DNA from: Malachius bipustulatus
Lineage: Eukaryota; Arthropoda; Insecta; Coleoptera; Melyridae
Length of the DNA stretch: 64,000 nt
Direction of reading: 5' to 3'
NCBI GenBank assembly: GCA_910589415.1
Contig: OU342633.1
Coordinates: 13,616,858 to 13,680,857 of the forward strand
This document shows, one piece after another, positions 36,123 to 47,827 of the stretch. Under the pieces are notes generated by a model that was not told where the DNA came from, made no database searches, and saw only the letters and a list, made by a program, of their open reading frames with translations. Within the stretch, counting starts at the first letter, position 1. Every line of letters begins with the position of its first letter. The position numbers were made by a program, and so were the translations under genes.

Positions 36123-37139
36123 AGCACAGGTGTGCAAAAAAGTGGAATCCGAAATGGATTAGAGTTTGAAACATGCATGAAAGGGATCTCTCTTCGCTTT
36201 CCATTTTTTTGTACTCTCTATGCAAAATCACAGCCCATCTCGCCATTCACCATTTTACGCCCTTGCAAACGAATTCTCTCGCTCATCACTCGCTTTTAGA
36301 CATCTGACAGGAAGTCCACAGTTAACAACGAGTCTCAGTTAATTTCCCCGCTTTTCCGAAAGAAATCCCAATCAACCGAGATCCAATGAGTCACAGCAGG
36401 TTCCTTTGCGCATCCGTTTCGGCCATACTAATCCTGGCATACCTCAATCAAAGAGCAGGGGTGACTACGGTAAAAAAACACGGTAAACACAACGAGGAAA
36501 ACACAGCGGTCCTATTAGGGGAAAACCAGAGGTAAATAGACGATCACAGTGGCTTTTCGCGAAAGACAAACGGGCCCGGGTAATTATCGTTACACAGGCT
36601 ATTACCTAATGATAAGGCCGTAATTTCAAGGACGCGTTCCTGAACCAAATTCAAGCAGAAAAGTTCATATTAATATGTGTGACCTGAAGTGTCGGGTTTT
36701 CAAAATACTTACGGGTGTCAAAGTTAAAAAAAAAGTTTTTTATTAATATCTAAATGACCCTTTTGCCCGTTTTGTTGAAATCTAGCAGGGTTATTCATTT
36801 TAATAAGACGCTAAATTGACACTAACTAAAAGATAATTATTGTAAGTTCCAGTGGCGTCTCAGGGGGTAGTCTCACGAATAATATTGACAAAAAAATGTA
36901 CGCTACTGAGTGTTTTTTTTTATTTTAAATTTTTTTCAGATCAAGCATCTAAAAATACAACTTTATCCCTCCTAATATCTTTTCGTTTATTAGTTACTTT
37001 TCAAGGAAAAAAAATAAAAACGAGTTCTTGTCATGTTAGAAAATTTTAAAATAAAATCGAAGTTAATTTTGATCGTTCAGAATATTTATTACCTATTTCT
37101 AAACCATTTTTTAAATCTAACAAATGCAAAAATATTAAC
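36123..37139. other. Non-coding, no feature supported
   Basis: GC-moderate to 36660 (perhaps still retroelement-derived), then AT-rich. No gene. Confidence 0.3.
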
Positions 37140-37149
37140 TATTTACAAA

Positions 37150-37310
37150 AAGTGTTGGAAATGACTACCTCCCGCTTCTATTCAGGCTTTTGCTCTTCTC
37201 ATCGAGCGACGAACTCTTTCGAAAATTCCATTAGTGTTACGACGTATGGTTTTACATCCGTCAACAATTATTCAATTCCTTATTAGTTGTTCTTCTGTCT
37301 CGATTTTTTT
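37150..37310 (-). pseudogene. C-terminal fragment of an insect transposase (tentative)
   Basis: The minus strand reads NGIFERVRRSMRRAKA, a stop, then IEAGGSHFQH, reminiscent of the C-terminus of mariner/Tc1-like transposases ending in a GGHFEHLL-type motif. Two stops and no upstream catalytic part. Tentative. Confidence 0.35.
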
Positions 37311-37753
37311 TTTTTTGAATGATGTGATAAATTATTTGTTTCCTTGATTTTTTTTACTAGAGAATGACACGAAATAACAATATGGCGGCCATAGGAAAAA
37401 TAAGAAAAACAAAAGTTGACTATGACAACTCTGGGATCTAGTATAAGTACTATAGTCTCAGTCGCCAATAACCGCATAGGTTATAAAAAAAAATTAAAAA
37501 AAAAATAATTTTTCAGTTTTTTCAGGATATTTCAGCAACGCCTGAAGTTTCAATAAATTTTCTTTCAGATTCTTAATAAGCATAAAATTGTGCATCTTTT
37601 CTTTAATTTAACCCACCTGTACCTACCTATTTCTTATACCGTTTACGAGATCACTATGATGGTGAGCATCCAATTGTTAACCACTCTGTATTTAATGCAT
37701 GTAGTATATATAGGTACCTAATTGAACCAGACACAAAAGGAGGTGTAGGTATA
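37311..37753. other. Poly-T/A rich spacer
   Basis: Homopolymer-rich, no gene. Confidence 0.3.
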
Positions 37754-38599
37754 CAGGGTAAGTCATTGATATGGGAAAGATCGATTGCACCTACACCATT
37801 AAAGATATCGAAATGAACCAAAAAGTGCTGTAAATGGGAGGGTAATGTGCAGTTTGTAAAATTATTTTCAGATACACAGGATGGACCAATATCGCTGTAC
37901 GCCATACAACTTTGTTATTTTAAATAGGACACCCTCTATATTATTACATTTTCATATTGTTTGAGAAAAGTCAAAAAGAATGGTTTGTAAAGTTGAAGTT
38001 TGTAATGAGCAATTTATGAGTTATAAACAAATGAAAATCGCGATTTTGCATTTTCAAAGCAGCGTATCTTAAAAACAGCTCAATATAGAAGAAAACGGCT
38101 TACATGTTCCTATCTTAATTTTTAATTTGGTATCCTATCATGTAGCTGAAATTTTTATACCGGGTGATGAAAATAATCAAATTTTTTACCACTCTGTATA
38201 AAAATTTCATCCATCCAATAGGATACCGCTTGAAAAGTTAAGATAGGAACATGTAAACCGTTTTTCCATATCTCGAGCCGGTTTCAATATAAGCTGCTGA
38301 AAATGGAAAATCGCGATTTTCATTTGTTTATAACTCATAAATTGCTCATTACAAACTTCAACTTTACAAACCATTCTTTTTGACTTTTCTAAAACAATAT
38401 GAAAATGTAATAATATAGAGGGTGTCCTATTTAAAATAACAAAGTTGTATGGCGTACAGCGATATTGGGCCACCTGTGTATCTGAAAATAATTTTACAAA
38501 CTGCACTTTACCCTCCCATTTACAGCACTTTTTGGTTTATTTCGATATCTTTAATGGTGTAGGTGCAATCGAGCTTTCCCATATCAATGACTTACCCTG
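37754..38599. mobile_element. 846-bp fold-back element (CAGGGT family), copy 1
   Basis: Arms of about 400 bp are mutually inverted (for example GTGCTGTAAATGGGAGGGTA versus its complement near 38515). Ends are CAGGGTAAGTCATTGATATG and its complement, with TA on both sides (37752-37753, 38600-38601). Copy 2 is at 49212-50059. Non-coding; folds into a long hairpin. Confidence 0.9.
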
Positions 38600-38713
38600 T
38601 ATAGAGTGCGTTTATACCTGCTCACGCACAAGCACAAGGGATTCCTTCAAAAACTTGTTATTCTAAGGGTGCTTAAATACATCTTTTTTCGAAAATGTTT
38701 TTTCAACGAGATA

Positions 38714-39623
38714 CAGGGTGTTTCAGAGTCGATTTAAAAAACAGGTTTTTATTGTATATTTCTACAGAGTGGACCAATAATTGTGAATTTTTGTACACAG
38801 GCTTTCTATTTAATAACCCGTGTTTGTAAAAATTCTGATGGGTATAAGTATAGGTATAACGGAACGACACCTTGTTTCTCTTAAAAATTTTTTGAAGTGT
38901 TTTTTTTTTTAATTTTTTATCGTCTTTCTAAAAAATTTCGATGGGACGCACTGTTTTCGAGAAAAATTCAAATGTAGCTTTTTTAACATTTTTTTATCAT
39001 TTTTTAATTTTTCATTATCTTTATTCAATAGTTTTAGATAAGTACCTACCATAAATTAAAGGGATGGTAGATAAAGCTAGAATATATGACGAAAGTTCAA
39101 AGAAATTATTTTTCAGAAATGTTTTTAAACCGCGATACAATAAGGCTGTTGAATAATCTGTTTGTAACGGACATTTTAACACCCTGTATCTCGGTTAAAA
39201 AACATTTTTCGAAAAATAATTTCTTTGAACTTTCGTTACATTTTGGCTTTATCTACAAGCCCTTCAGTTTATGGTAGATACCTACTTATCTGAGACTATT
39301 GAATAAAAATAATAAAAATAAAAAATATCTCAAAAACACTACATTTCAATTTTTATCGAAAACGTTGTGTCCCACCGAAATTTTTTTTTATAAGTAGGGC
39401 TTTTTATAGCAATTTAATCTGACATTCTGACAAAACAATAAAAAATTAAAAATAATAATCCAGAACTTTTTACGAGACAAAAGGTGTCCTAAGACAGAAT
39501 TCTACTACACTGGATGCTTCGATTATGATCCAGAAAAATTTCAAATTCTGGTTATTCAATAAAAAACCTATATCCAAAAATTCAGAAACAAAACAGTTTT
39601 GTAAATCGACACTAAACACCCTG
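38714..39623. mobile_element. 910-bp TIR element with nested hairpin
   Basis: Left end CAGGGTGTTTCAGAGTCGAT and right end ATCGACACTAAACACCCTG form ~35-bp imperfect inverted repeats. TA is present only on the left. An inner inverted pair with ~85-bp arms lies at about 39050-39282 (TTCAAAGAAATTATTTTTC and complement). Non-coding. Confidence 0.75.
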
Positions 39624-39629
39624 TTTCTC

Positions 39630-40492
39630 GTTTAAAAAGCTTTTTCGCGCGGAAAAAAAATTATTGTAATTTTCTTCATATTTTATATTTATCTACATGT
39701 CTTCAAACTTATGGTAGGTACTCTAGAAACATCTTGCATTAGGTAATAGAAGTCCTAAACCTAGTTAAGTTATTTTGCCCACCATTAAAGGTTAGATGGA
39801 TTAAATAATGTGAAGTGAACCGCCGTTATGAAGTATGAAAGCATTAGGTCTAATTTCAGAATACTGTAAATGCAGAACTCGTCAGAAGTCAGGCTCACAA
39901 TAAAACAATTCCCAATCATAATTTATTTTTGCCGGTTGTCCCGTGGTCCATGGAGATTTGCTCCGAACGTTTCATGTTCGGAGTTTCAAGATTTCAGGTA
40001 AAGCCACTCGTGAAAACCTAATACAGCACATGCAATAATAGTAAATAATTCCTAATCAAAACTAACATGGGACTTTTATAAGTTATATACGCGACGAAAA
40101 ATCACATAAACATTACTAGATTAGGTAAATATTCTCGAGCGAAAGAGAAACTTTTTTATAGGTAATCTAGAAATCGCGAGTCTTTAATTGAATAACTCCA
40201 CATACTTAATTATCAAATAAAATAACTTTAATTATCTTATAAATTAATTTAATTTAATTAATATTTAATCACTTTTTAATCTTATCTGTAAAGCCCAAGT
40301 GTCAGAAGTTTTCAAGTAGCCTATAATATAGCACCTTGGGATAAATTTCAAAGAATATTGTAATAATAAAATAGTAAATTATTTTATTGAACTTTTATTA
40401 ATTATTACTTGAAAATAAAAATAAAAAAAAACCACTTAACAAAACAAATAGAAAACAAATTAACAGAACTTCAAACAAAACTACAAACAAAA
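39630..40492. other. Non-coding, 3' side of the split gene
   Basis: No gene. A 33-bp word at about 40193-40226 (ACTCCACATACTTAATTATC and on) is shared with the tandem duplication at 46117 and 46727, linking this region to that repeat. Confidence 0.35.
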
Positions 40493-42568
40493 CTACTGCT
40501 GACCTCGCCTCCCCTGCTGACCTCTCCCCCCCTGCTGACCTCTTCCCCTCCCCCTCCTCCCTCTTCCTCCACGCCGAAACGCTTGTTGTTGGGCCAGCAT
40601 AAGCTGGCCCAACACTCCTGCCAATAGATTCCGGCTCTGCCAGAATCGGCGTGACGTTCCTAGAACAAAAATATTTATTAGAATATTATTTTAATTTTTT
40701 TTTAAGTTAATAGGTATATCTACTTCTTTCCCACCCATTAAATAATTTTTGCTCAAATAATCTGTGACCTTCGATAGTTTAGATAATTTAAAAACAATAT
40801 TTTCACGCACAATAATAATTTAGATATAGTAATTCAATCATTTCACATGCCATTTCATCAGAACAAATCAAATTATTAATAATTGCATAATTTTAAAACT
40901 TTCTTTCTATGATGCTCTTAATTAAATTTAAAAAAAATTGTTTTTTCTTGATTACCTACAAAGTGCTCGGTAAGTTCCATCTAATTTCTCAGGAGCACAC
41001 TAGGGAAGTAAAGAAAAAAACTAGTCTGCTAAAATAAATTTCTAAAGTGTCCTTGAACAGAGATACAGAGCCTCAAAAGGTTACCCAGCGATTTACTTTT
41101 TTGGCTGTAACTTTTGAATTGACCTCTGTAAGATGTTGAAATTTCATTATTTTATAAAGACCATTAAAAAGTCATTAAGTCATTTTATACCTATAACAAA
41201 TTACATATTATTAACATATAAATGATATTATCATAGTAAATGTTTCACGTCATAAGGTAGGCAGGTACCTACTGGTCTTAAATTACAGTAAAAATAATTG
41301 TTTTATGAAAATTCAATTCCCAACTGCTATTTTGAAACAACTCGACCGATATTACTGAAATACAAATCAAACCAAAAATTCAAGTATTTCACTTGTAGAA
41401 TTTTTTACAGTTCCATTCAAATAAAACTGGACCAACTCTCATAACGCTACCGCCTATTACATTAGTGTCCGTATTCATCAAACTTCAAAATATAACCCCG
41501 GGGTTATATTTTGAATTTCCTGACAGCTGATTGGTCTAATGCTCAAAGCCTACGAACGCTACGAATTTTAAACCAATGACATGTTCCAAAATATAACCCC
41601 AGGGGTTATATTTATTGATGAATACGGGCCTAGTTGATATAAATTTAGGACAATTTTTTAATTTTTTTTTTTGTTGTGTTTGTTGTTTGCAGCTATTAGC
41701 ATGTTAATTTTGGTGAATTTGGTTTTATTAATTATTTTTTTAAATTTTAAAAAGAATAAAAAAATGAATATTTTTGTTTTACCTCTTCCTCTGTTGGCCG
41801 GTGGATGTGCCTGCACTGCCTGCTCAACTGCTTGATCTGCTATTCCTGCTCCATCCCCTGCAGGCAGAGGCACAGCCGGCCCTTGCCCGCAAGGGATTTC
41901 CTCTTCTTCGTTATCAGCTCGCTCTCGCATCCCCCGCAATTCCTCCCTCATTTCATCTAAGGAGGCTTCCATATCTGCGCGATGCTCTTCTAGTATTCTC
42001 TTGATCTAAATAAGATAAGAAACGTGTAAAAATTAACAAATGTAAAAAAATACCTATCAGACTCATCTTTAATCATTTGTAGGTATATTAGAATCGCGAA
42101 TACCTAAAACAATTCAATCACGTTTTTTTTATTATTGAAGTCATATTATTATTATTACATATTATTAACGTCGACAACAACACCACAACTTTTGTCAATT
42201 TTTCCACTCATACATTTCAAATTCAAATTAATATCTATTCACATAGGTAGGTACATTTTTATCTATAATAGGCAGGTGTAATTATATAATATATGAGGAA
42301 TCTGTTAAAAACTATTCAATAATCCCAAAATTTAGAAAATAACACACTAAAAAATGTTTTTAGATTGATGTAAGTAGGTATAGCTAGGAAGGTAACTACC
42401 TAGGTAGGTACCTATTCCGTTTACAAAACGAATTGAAATTAAATGCTTACCGACGTGAAAGAATTGCTGGTAAACGACGAAAATGATCTTTTGAAGAGAA
42501 TCGTATTCATTTAAAGCATTCACAATAAATAATAACTTATTATAATGTGCAAAACTTACCTCATCCAT
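40493..42568 (-). CDS. Three-exon gene for a ~132-aa coiled-coil/RGG-tail protein
   Basis: Joined exons on the minus strand: 42568-42560 (ATG GAT GAG, then GTAAGT), 42005-41783 (acceptor TTATTTAG; donor GTAAAA; leaves one extra base), 40659-40493 (acceptor TTCTAG; stop TAG 40495-40493). Phases agree at both junctions, the split codon being G|GA. The protein starts MDEIKRILEEHRADMEAS with a predicted coiled coil (residues ~3-35), then an acidic and Ala/Pro-rich linker, then GQLMLAQQQAFRRGGRGR and RGQQ repeats to the end, an RGG-like basic tail that often contacts RNA. An in-frame TAA precedes the ATG. The second intron carries a palindromic MITE. Upstream exons at 45.6-47.0 kb have compatible phase. 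I do not recognise the family; RNA binding is only an inference. Confidence 0.65.
41466..41630. mobile_element. 165-bp palindromic MITE, copy 1
   Basis: Ends GTCCGTATTCATCAA and TTGATGAATACGGGC are inverted. Inside are two palindromes; the first is a perfect 32-mer (41484-41515) centred on CCCCGGGG. The second copy, in opposite orientation, is at 56274-56418. It lies within intron 2 of the split gene. Confidence 0.85.
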
Positions 42569-43029
42569 TATTGATTTACACGCGGCACTTCTTACCAACG
42601 CCACTCGACTCAACGAAAAGGACGCTTATAATAATTATAATAAACAACAGGTGTCAAAATAAACAATGCTATCGTTTCCATGGGACCTGACCTGTCCTAA
42701 GAGACTTGATCGTTGGGTCTGTCGATTTTGAATTAAAAGTAATGTTATTAGATAGGTGTGACGTCACAGATAATTTAATTAATTTCAGCTGTCAGAAGTA
42801 CATAAAAACTTGTGTTTTTGGTCTCTTCATACCAGACTTTTCAGGTCATTGCCGTGTTCTGTAGTTGGCTCTTTAGTTTTATAGATGTTTATAGATCACG
42901 ATTCTACCAAAATTTAAACTATAAATTCAATTTTCACGAATATTAGATCATTTCTAACTAGGAGTTGATTTTTGCCATTTTTCAGTATTTTCAAATTACG
43001 CGCTCAGCCTTGTAAATTTTAATTCAAAA
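42569..43029. other. Upstream region of the split gene
   Basis: Contains the presumed 5' UTR (to about 42640). No TATA box or other control element stands out. Confidence 0.35.
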
Positions 43030-43262
43030 CCTGTGACAGTTAATACGACTCTCGACTCGCGTGCGAAACCCCTGAGTTCGAATCCACACAAAACCTTTTT
43101 TAATTTCTTTTTGGTAATTGTATACATCATCCGCGGCTCCTGGGTTTCATCAATTTTTTCGGGACCGAGGAGCAAAATAGGGGTGCTGGGTGGGTAAGAA
43201 GCTAAAAACAGCCATTGCAACTATACTATCAAGGTCACCACTAAGGCCTCTTTGGCACTATG
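43030..43262 (+). repeat. tRNA-derived SINE-like repeat
   Basis: GAGTTCGAATCC (43074-43085) matches an RNA polymerase III B box in a tRNA-like 3' half. The 3' part (43140-43262: TTTTTTCGGGACCGAGGAGC, CTGGGTGGGTAAGAAGC, CTAAGGCCTCTTTGGCACTA) recurs at 47828-47905 plus 48464-48511, where it is split by an inserted element. No clear A box, so SINE status is provisional. Confidence 0.5.
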
Positions 43263-43299
43263 GTGTTACTAACTATAATAATAGGTATGTCCTCCACCC

Positions 43300-44470
43300 C
43301 TATACAGGGTGATCCCGAAATGGCGGACACGGTATACAGGGTGTTGTAGATGATGTTCAGAAAGACTGTAAGTTTAAAACAAAAATGGTTTCCTCGGCTT
43401 CGTTACCGAGATATAAGTAGGGTGTCCTTTTTCTAAACTTTAAATCAAAACGGTAGTCAAATTTAAACAACCTCCACTGGCAATGCACATGATTTCACAT
43501 AACTATTACGATAGTGTTTGCTTTTTATTTTTATTATTATCGGGAACGGAATTACAGGCATTCAAAGTTTACCTATTCCCTGAGTTCAACAAAATTTTTC
43601 AATGTGACATCGTTGTTCAAATTCGAGCTCAACAATGCAACTAAAATAGATTTTGAATAATATTATCGGATATGTTTCCCCGCAACGATTATTGTTTTGA
43701 ACATTGTTGAACTTTCCATTTCATATGTTTCCATGGTAATATCTATCTGGGTATTATTGTAGACTCAGGGACTCGGGGATTGTTTCTGCGGGATAGCAAA
43801 AGAGCCGTTCTGTCGAAATTTCCTATTTTCGTCGCTTAAATTCCCAAAATGGCGACGCTGTGATTTTTTTAAAATGGCCGATTTTCGGTTGCGATTTTTT
43901 CGACTTTGACGTTTCAAAAGTTGCATTTTCGATTTTTTCATCGCGTTTTTTTCACAACTACGTTCGAACTGAGGTCATTTCCTTTATTTTGACTGTTTAA
44001 AAAAAAATTTGTAGTTAATTTCAAAGTCGCAGCGAATTTTTTTGTCGAAACATAAAATGGCTCATTTTGAGGTTATTCAAATTTGACAATTTTTTAGTGA
44101 CTTTTTCGAATTCGCTGTTATTTTTTCAGAATGGCCAAATGAAAGTCGCGAGTAATGTCTTTATTTTGACAGTGTCGAAAACATTTCAACGGCGACTCAC
44201 GCCATCATTATGATTTTTTTTTTAATTAAAAACAATAACGAGTTTTTTCAATAATTTTGAATTTGACGTTTCAAAAATGACAGTTCAAATTTTAATTTCG
44301 CGATTTTCTCTTAGCCTAGAGTCTCTTCGTTACGGCAAAATTAATAGATGGTCGAGATAATGATTTTCAACATTCAAAAAATTTATTTCGTGTGTTCGAA
44401 ACACCCATTTTCCTTTTAATTGCTATATAATTCGATATTTGAACGCCATTTTTCCCAAAACTATGCACGA
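43300..44470. other. Non-coding; two truncated CAGGGTG element ends
   Basis: TATACAGGGTGATCCCG (43304) and TATACAGGGTGTTGTAG (43334) look like left ends of CAGGG-family elements with no right partners. The rest (43800-44470) is T-rich with TCGAA and GTCAAA words; no gene. Confidence 0.4.
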
Positions 44471-44475
44471 AAACG

Positions 44476-45260
44476 AAAAATTTTGACAGCTGTCAAATGT
44501 CAAAATGACAGCAGTCAAATATATCAAATGCCGAAAAATTCGGCAACTGTCAAATGTCAATGCTGACAGCTGTCAAGCACGTCAGTTGTCATATATGTCA
44601 AACCTTAAGTTCAGGTCACGCAGACAGTTCTGCTACTCGCGGCGCTAAGCGCTAAAATTTTTGACAGTTGTCAAATGTCAAATCTGACAGCTGTCAAACA
44701 TGTCAGTTGTCAAATATGTCAAATCTTAAGTTCAGGTCATGCTGAAAGTTCGGCTATACGGAGCGCGAAGCGCGAAATATTTTTACAGCTGTCAAATGTC
44801 AGATCTGACAGCTGTCAAACACGTCAGTTGTCAAATATGTCAAATGTTAAGTTCAGGCCATGCGGAAAGTTCGGCTATACGGTTGAGCGCGAAAAATTTT
44901 GACAGCTGTCAAATGACAAATCTCACAGCTGTCAAACACGTCAGTTGTTAAATATGTCAAATCTTAAGTTCAGGCCATGCGAACAGGTCGGCTATACGGA
45001 TGAGCGCGAAGCGCGAAAAATTTTGACAGCTGTCAAATGTCAAATCTGACAGCTGTCGAACACGTCAATTGTCAAATATGTCAAATCTCAAGTTCAGGTT
45101 ATGCGAACAGTTCGGCAATACGGTTGAGCGCGAAGCGCGAAAAATTTTGACAGCTGTCAAATGTCAAATCTGACAGCTGTCAAATTTCAAATGTGACAGC
45201 TGTCAAACATGTCGAATTTCAAGTTGAAGTCACGCTGAAAGTTCGGCTACTTGCGGCGTG
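44476..45260. repeat. ~122-bp satellite rich in TGACAGCTGTCA
   Basis: About six to seven head-to-tail copies. Each has TTTGACAGCTGTCAAA palindromes, TGTCAAATGTCAAA half sites, TTAAGTTCAGG and an inverted GCGCGAAGCGCG. Period is 119-124 bp judged from the GAAAAATTTTGACAG word. TGACAG is a known TALE homeodomain half site and CAGCTG an E box; whether it is bound is unknown. Confidence 0.85.
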
Positions 45261-45649
45261 AAGCGTGAATTTTTTTTGACGGCTCTCAAAATGGACGGCG
45301 CTTTTTTTTATTAAATAAAAAACAAAACAAAAATTATCTACATATCTGTCAAAAAAAAATTTAAAAAAAATAAAAATTAAAAAAAAAAGTGAAAGTAGGT
45401 TTTGCGGGGATTCGATCGCGAAATCTGAGCTGAAACTGATGATGATAAAACTGTGCGGGTACGCGTGCTGACTATTATGACTATATGACTATTTTTCCAT
45501 AGAAATGTAGAGAAATGATATACCTAAATAGGCTAGTGAAAACCGTATCTCGATATCTTATTCCTAGCCTAAACTATCGAAGAAAGAAAATTTTGTTATA
45601 AAATTTTTTTTAAAGACGCCACTACACCATTAAACCGGTATTTATTCTT
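45261..45649. other. A/T-rich spacer with minus-strand tRNA-like piece
   Basis: Around 45395-45480 the minus strand contains GATCGAATCCCCGC, similar to a B box, possibly another SINE fragment. Otherwise homopolymer-rich. Confidence 0.3.
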
Positions 45650-45655
45650 ACTTAC

Positions 45656-45776
45656 CTCTAGTTCACTTAACTGTCTTTTTAAGAAGTCCCGGTCTTCTTC
45701 GTTTATTATGGCGGCATTGGCGGCTGCTGACTCATTCGGACCCACTACAGGGGTTATTACAGGTTCGCGGTAATGT
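45656..45776 (-). CDS. 121-nt internal exon, copy A
   Basis: Acceptor CGTTTAG, donor GAG|GTAAGTAAG. Entering with one base, it encodes 40 residues beginning HYREPVITPVVGPNES and ending DFLKRQLSELE, the last part helical. Exit phase 0 matches the entry phase of the exon at 42005 (IKRILEEHR), so splicing would give a continuous coiled coil. Whether it is used is unknown. Confidence 0.45.
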
Positions 45777-46288
45777 CTAAACGAAAATGCATGATTGAAT
45801 ATACCTATACGAGTTGGCGAGATGATAAGTTAGATTGAAGATTGAAGATGATAAAGTTACTAATAGATTGAATCTATACTTACATATTTCAATAATTATA
45901 ACACACTTTTATAGTTAACACAGAAAGACGCAAATAATAACTAAACGCTCTCTTGAGGTCTCTTCTAGAACACCTTACAATAATTTGAAATCATGCACTG
46001 CAATCATAATATGAATGAGCCAATAGAACGCAGCTTATGCAGCTTATAGAGAGTAGACAATAGTCGCTAGTCTGATGCAGAGCGATCCATCAGTGAAAAT
46101 AAGTTTACTTGAAAGTAACTCCACATACTTAATTATCAAATAAAATAACTTGTACAGGTTATACCTTATTAGCATCTGCAAAAGAATACACGCCAAATGT
46201 CCATCCCCGCGTCTTATTTTAGTTAAGACATGCACGATAATTTTAATAAAAAAAATTACACACTAATATCTTTATTTCGAATTCTTAC

Positions 46289-46414
46289 CTCTAGTTCAAT
46301 TAACTGTCTCTCTGCATTTTCTTCTGCCCCAGTGTTCGTCGGTCAGAATGGCTGACTCCGCTCTTGCAGGCGCAGCGGGGTTCGGACCCACAGGGCACAG
46401 GTTCGCGGTGATGT
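46289..46414 (-). pseudogene. Diverged exon copy B
   Basis: Same position in the second repeat copy. Starts with HHREPV, but indels make it 126 nt and put a TAA in frame before the donor (GAG|GTAAG). Likely non-functional as coding sequence. Confidence 0.5.
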
Positions 46415-46900
46415 CTAAAAGAAAATGCACGATTGAATATACCTATACGAGTTGGCGAGATGATAAGTTAGATTGAATATTGAAGATGATAAAGTTACTA
46501 ATAGATTGAATCTATACGTACATATTTCAATAACACACTTTTATAGTTAACACAGAAAGACGCCAATGCTCTCTTGAGGTCTCTTCTATAACACCTTACA
46601 ATAATTTGAAATCATGCACTGCAATCATAATATGAATGAGCCAATAGAACGCAGCTTATAGAGAGTAGACAATAGTCGCTAGTCTGATGCAGAGCGATCC
46701 ATCACTGAAAATAAGTTTACTTGAAAGTAACTCCACATACTTAATTATCAAATAAAATAACTTGTACAGGTTATACCTTATTAGCATCTAAAAAAGAATA
46801 CACACCAAATGTCCATCTCCGCGTCTTATTTTAGTTAAGACATGCACGATAATTTTAATAGAAAAAATTACACACTAATATCTTTATTTCGAGGTCTTAC

Positions 46901-47021
46901 CTCTAGTTCACTTAACTGTCTTTTTAAGAAGTCCCGGTCTTCTTCGTTTATTATGGCGGCATTGGCGGCTGCTGACTCATTCGGACCCACTACAGGGGTT
47001 ATTACAGGTTTGCGGTAATGT
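46901..47021 (-). CDS. 121-nt internal exon, copy C
   Basis: Nearly identical to copy A (HYRKPV instead of HYREPV), with the same acceptor. The donor is GAG|GTAAGAC. Open throughout. As 121 nt is not a multiple of three, copies A and C cannot both be included without shifting the frame. Confidence 0.45.
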
Positions 47022-47290
47022 CTAAAAGAAAATGCATGATTGAATATACCTATACGAGTTGGCGAGATGATAAGTTAGATTGAAGATTGAAGATGATAAA
47101 GGTACTAATAGATTGAATCTATACTTACATATTTCAATAATTATAACACACTTTTATAGTTAACACAGAAAGACGCCAATAATAACTCAACGCTCTCTTG
47201 AGGTCTCTTCTATAACACCTTACAATAATTTGAAATTATGCACTGCAATCATAATATGAATGAGCCAATAGAACGCAGCTTATAGAGAGT

Positions 47291-47827
47291 AACCGGCGTC
47301 AAGTTTCCTCCAATGCCAGGCGCCGGACACAGATCGGTTGTCTGTTACATACGAGATGTTAATAGAGAAAGACATCAAGTAAGTTGGTAAGTAGGTATCT
47401 ACAACCCTTTGTTTACATCAGTTAATAATTTATCTTTTCTGTTGAAGGAATTTCGATACTTCCGACTCACAATAAAAAACTGCGTCAATGAACATGGAAT
47501 TATTATACAAAAAAAATATTATAAAATTTAATTTACACAATGAAATTGTTAAGAATAATAATTGTACCTAAATATTTTCTTAGCGAAGAACACGCAAAAC
47601 CTACGATGATATAGCGACATCTAGCTAGTTCTTGGGGGATTTTGATTATATTAAATCAATCTTAGATCCTTGCTATTTTAACTTATACCTACGGTCGTTG
47701 GCAATACAATTACAGGTGCGGTTCGCCTCCCTCACATAATACATATGTAATTATTATAATAGGGACCTACCTACTAAAATTTGTCAGATAATAATTACTG
47801 AGGTAAATATTTACATCTGCGTGTCCA
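47291..47827. other. Non-coding, no feature supported
   Basis: AT-rich sequence between the triplication and the SINE-like repeat copy. Confidence 0.3.

Larger units (their letters stand above)
45650..47290. repeat. Tandem triplication of a ~620-bp exon-bearing segment
   Basis: Three head-to-tail copies with equivalent points at 45656, 46289 and 46901 (periods 633 and 612 bp). The third copy is truncated at about 47290. Each contains one exon-like block with acceptor and donor. Copies one and three are nearly identical; the middle one has diverged in its exon. Confidence 0.9.

Noticed and set aside
35917..36246. 109-codon minus-strand frame with a repeated 20-residue segment
   Set aside because: The repetition is the in-frame reading of a 60-bp tandem repeat. 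No start context, motif or splice support.
33906..36700. 5' LTR and tRNA-Lys primer-binding site of the gypsy element
   Set aside because: TGGGCGCCCAACTG near 34710 only partly fits and no matching 3' LTR was found.
40409..40627. Plus-strand Ser/Pro/Leu-rich 72-codon frame
   Set aside because: It is the antisense of the Arg/Gly-rich last exon of the split gene, whose splice phase supports the minus strand.
44675..44951. Plus-strand 70-75 codon frames in the TGACAG satellite
   Set aside because: They are readings of the 122-bp repeat and change with copy; no coding evidence.
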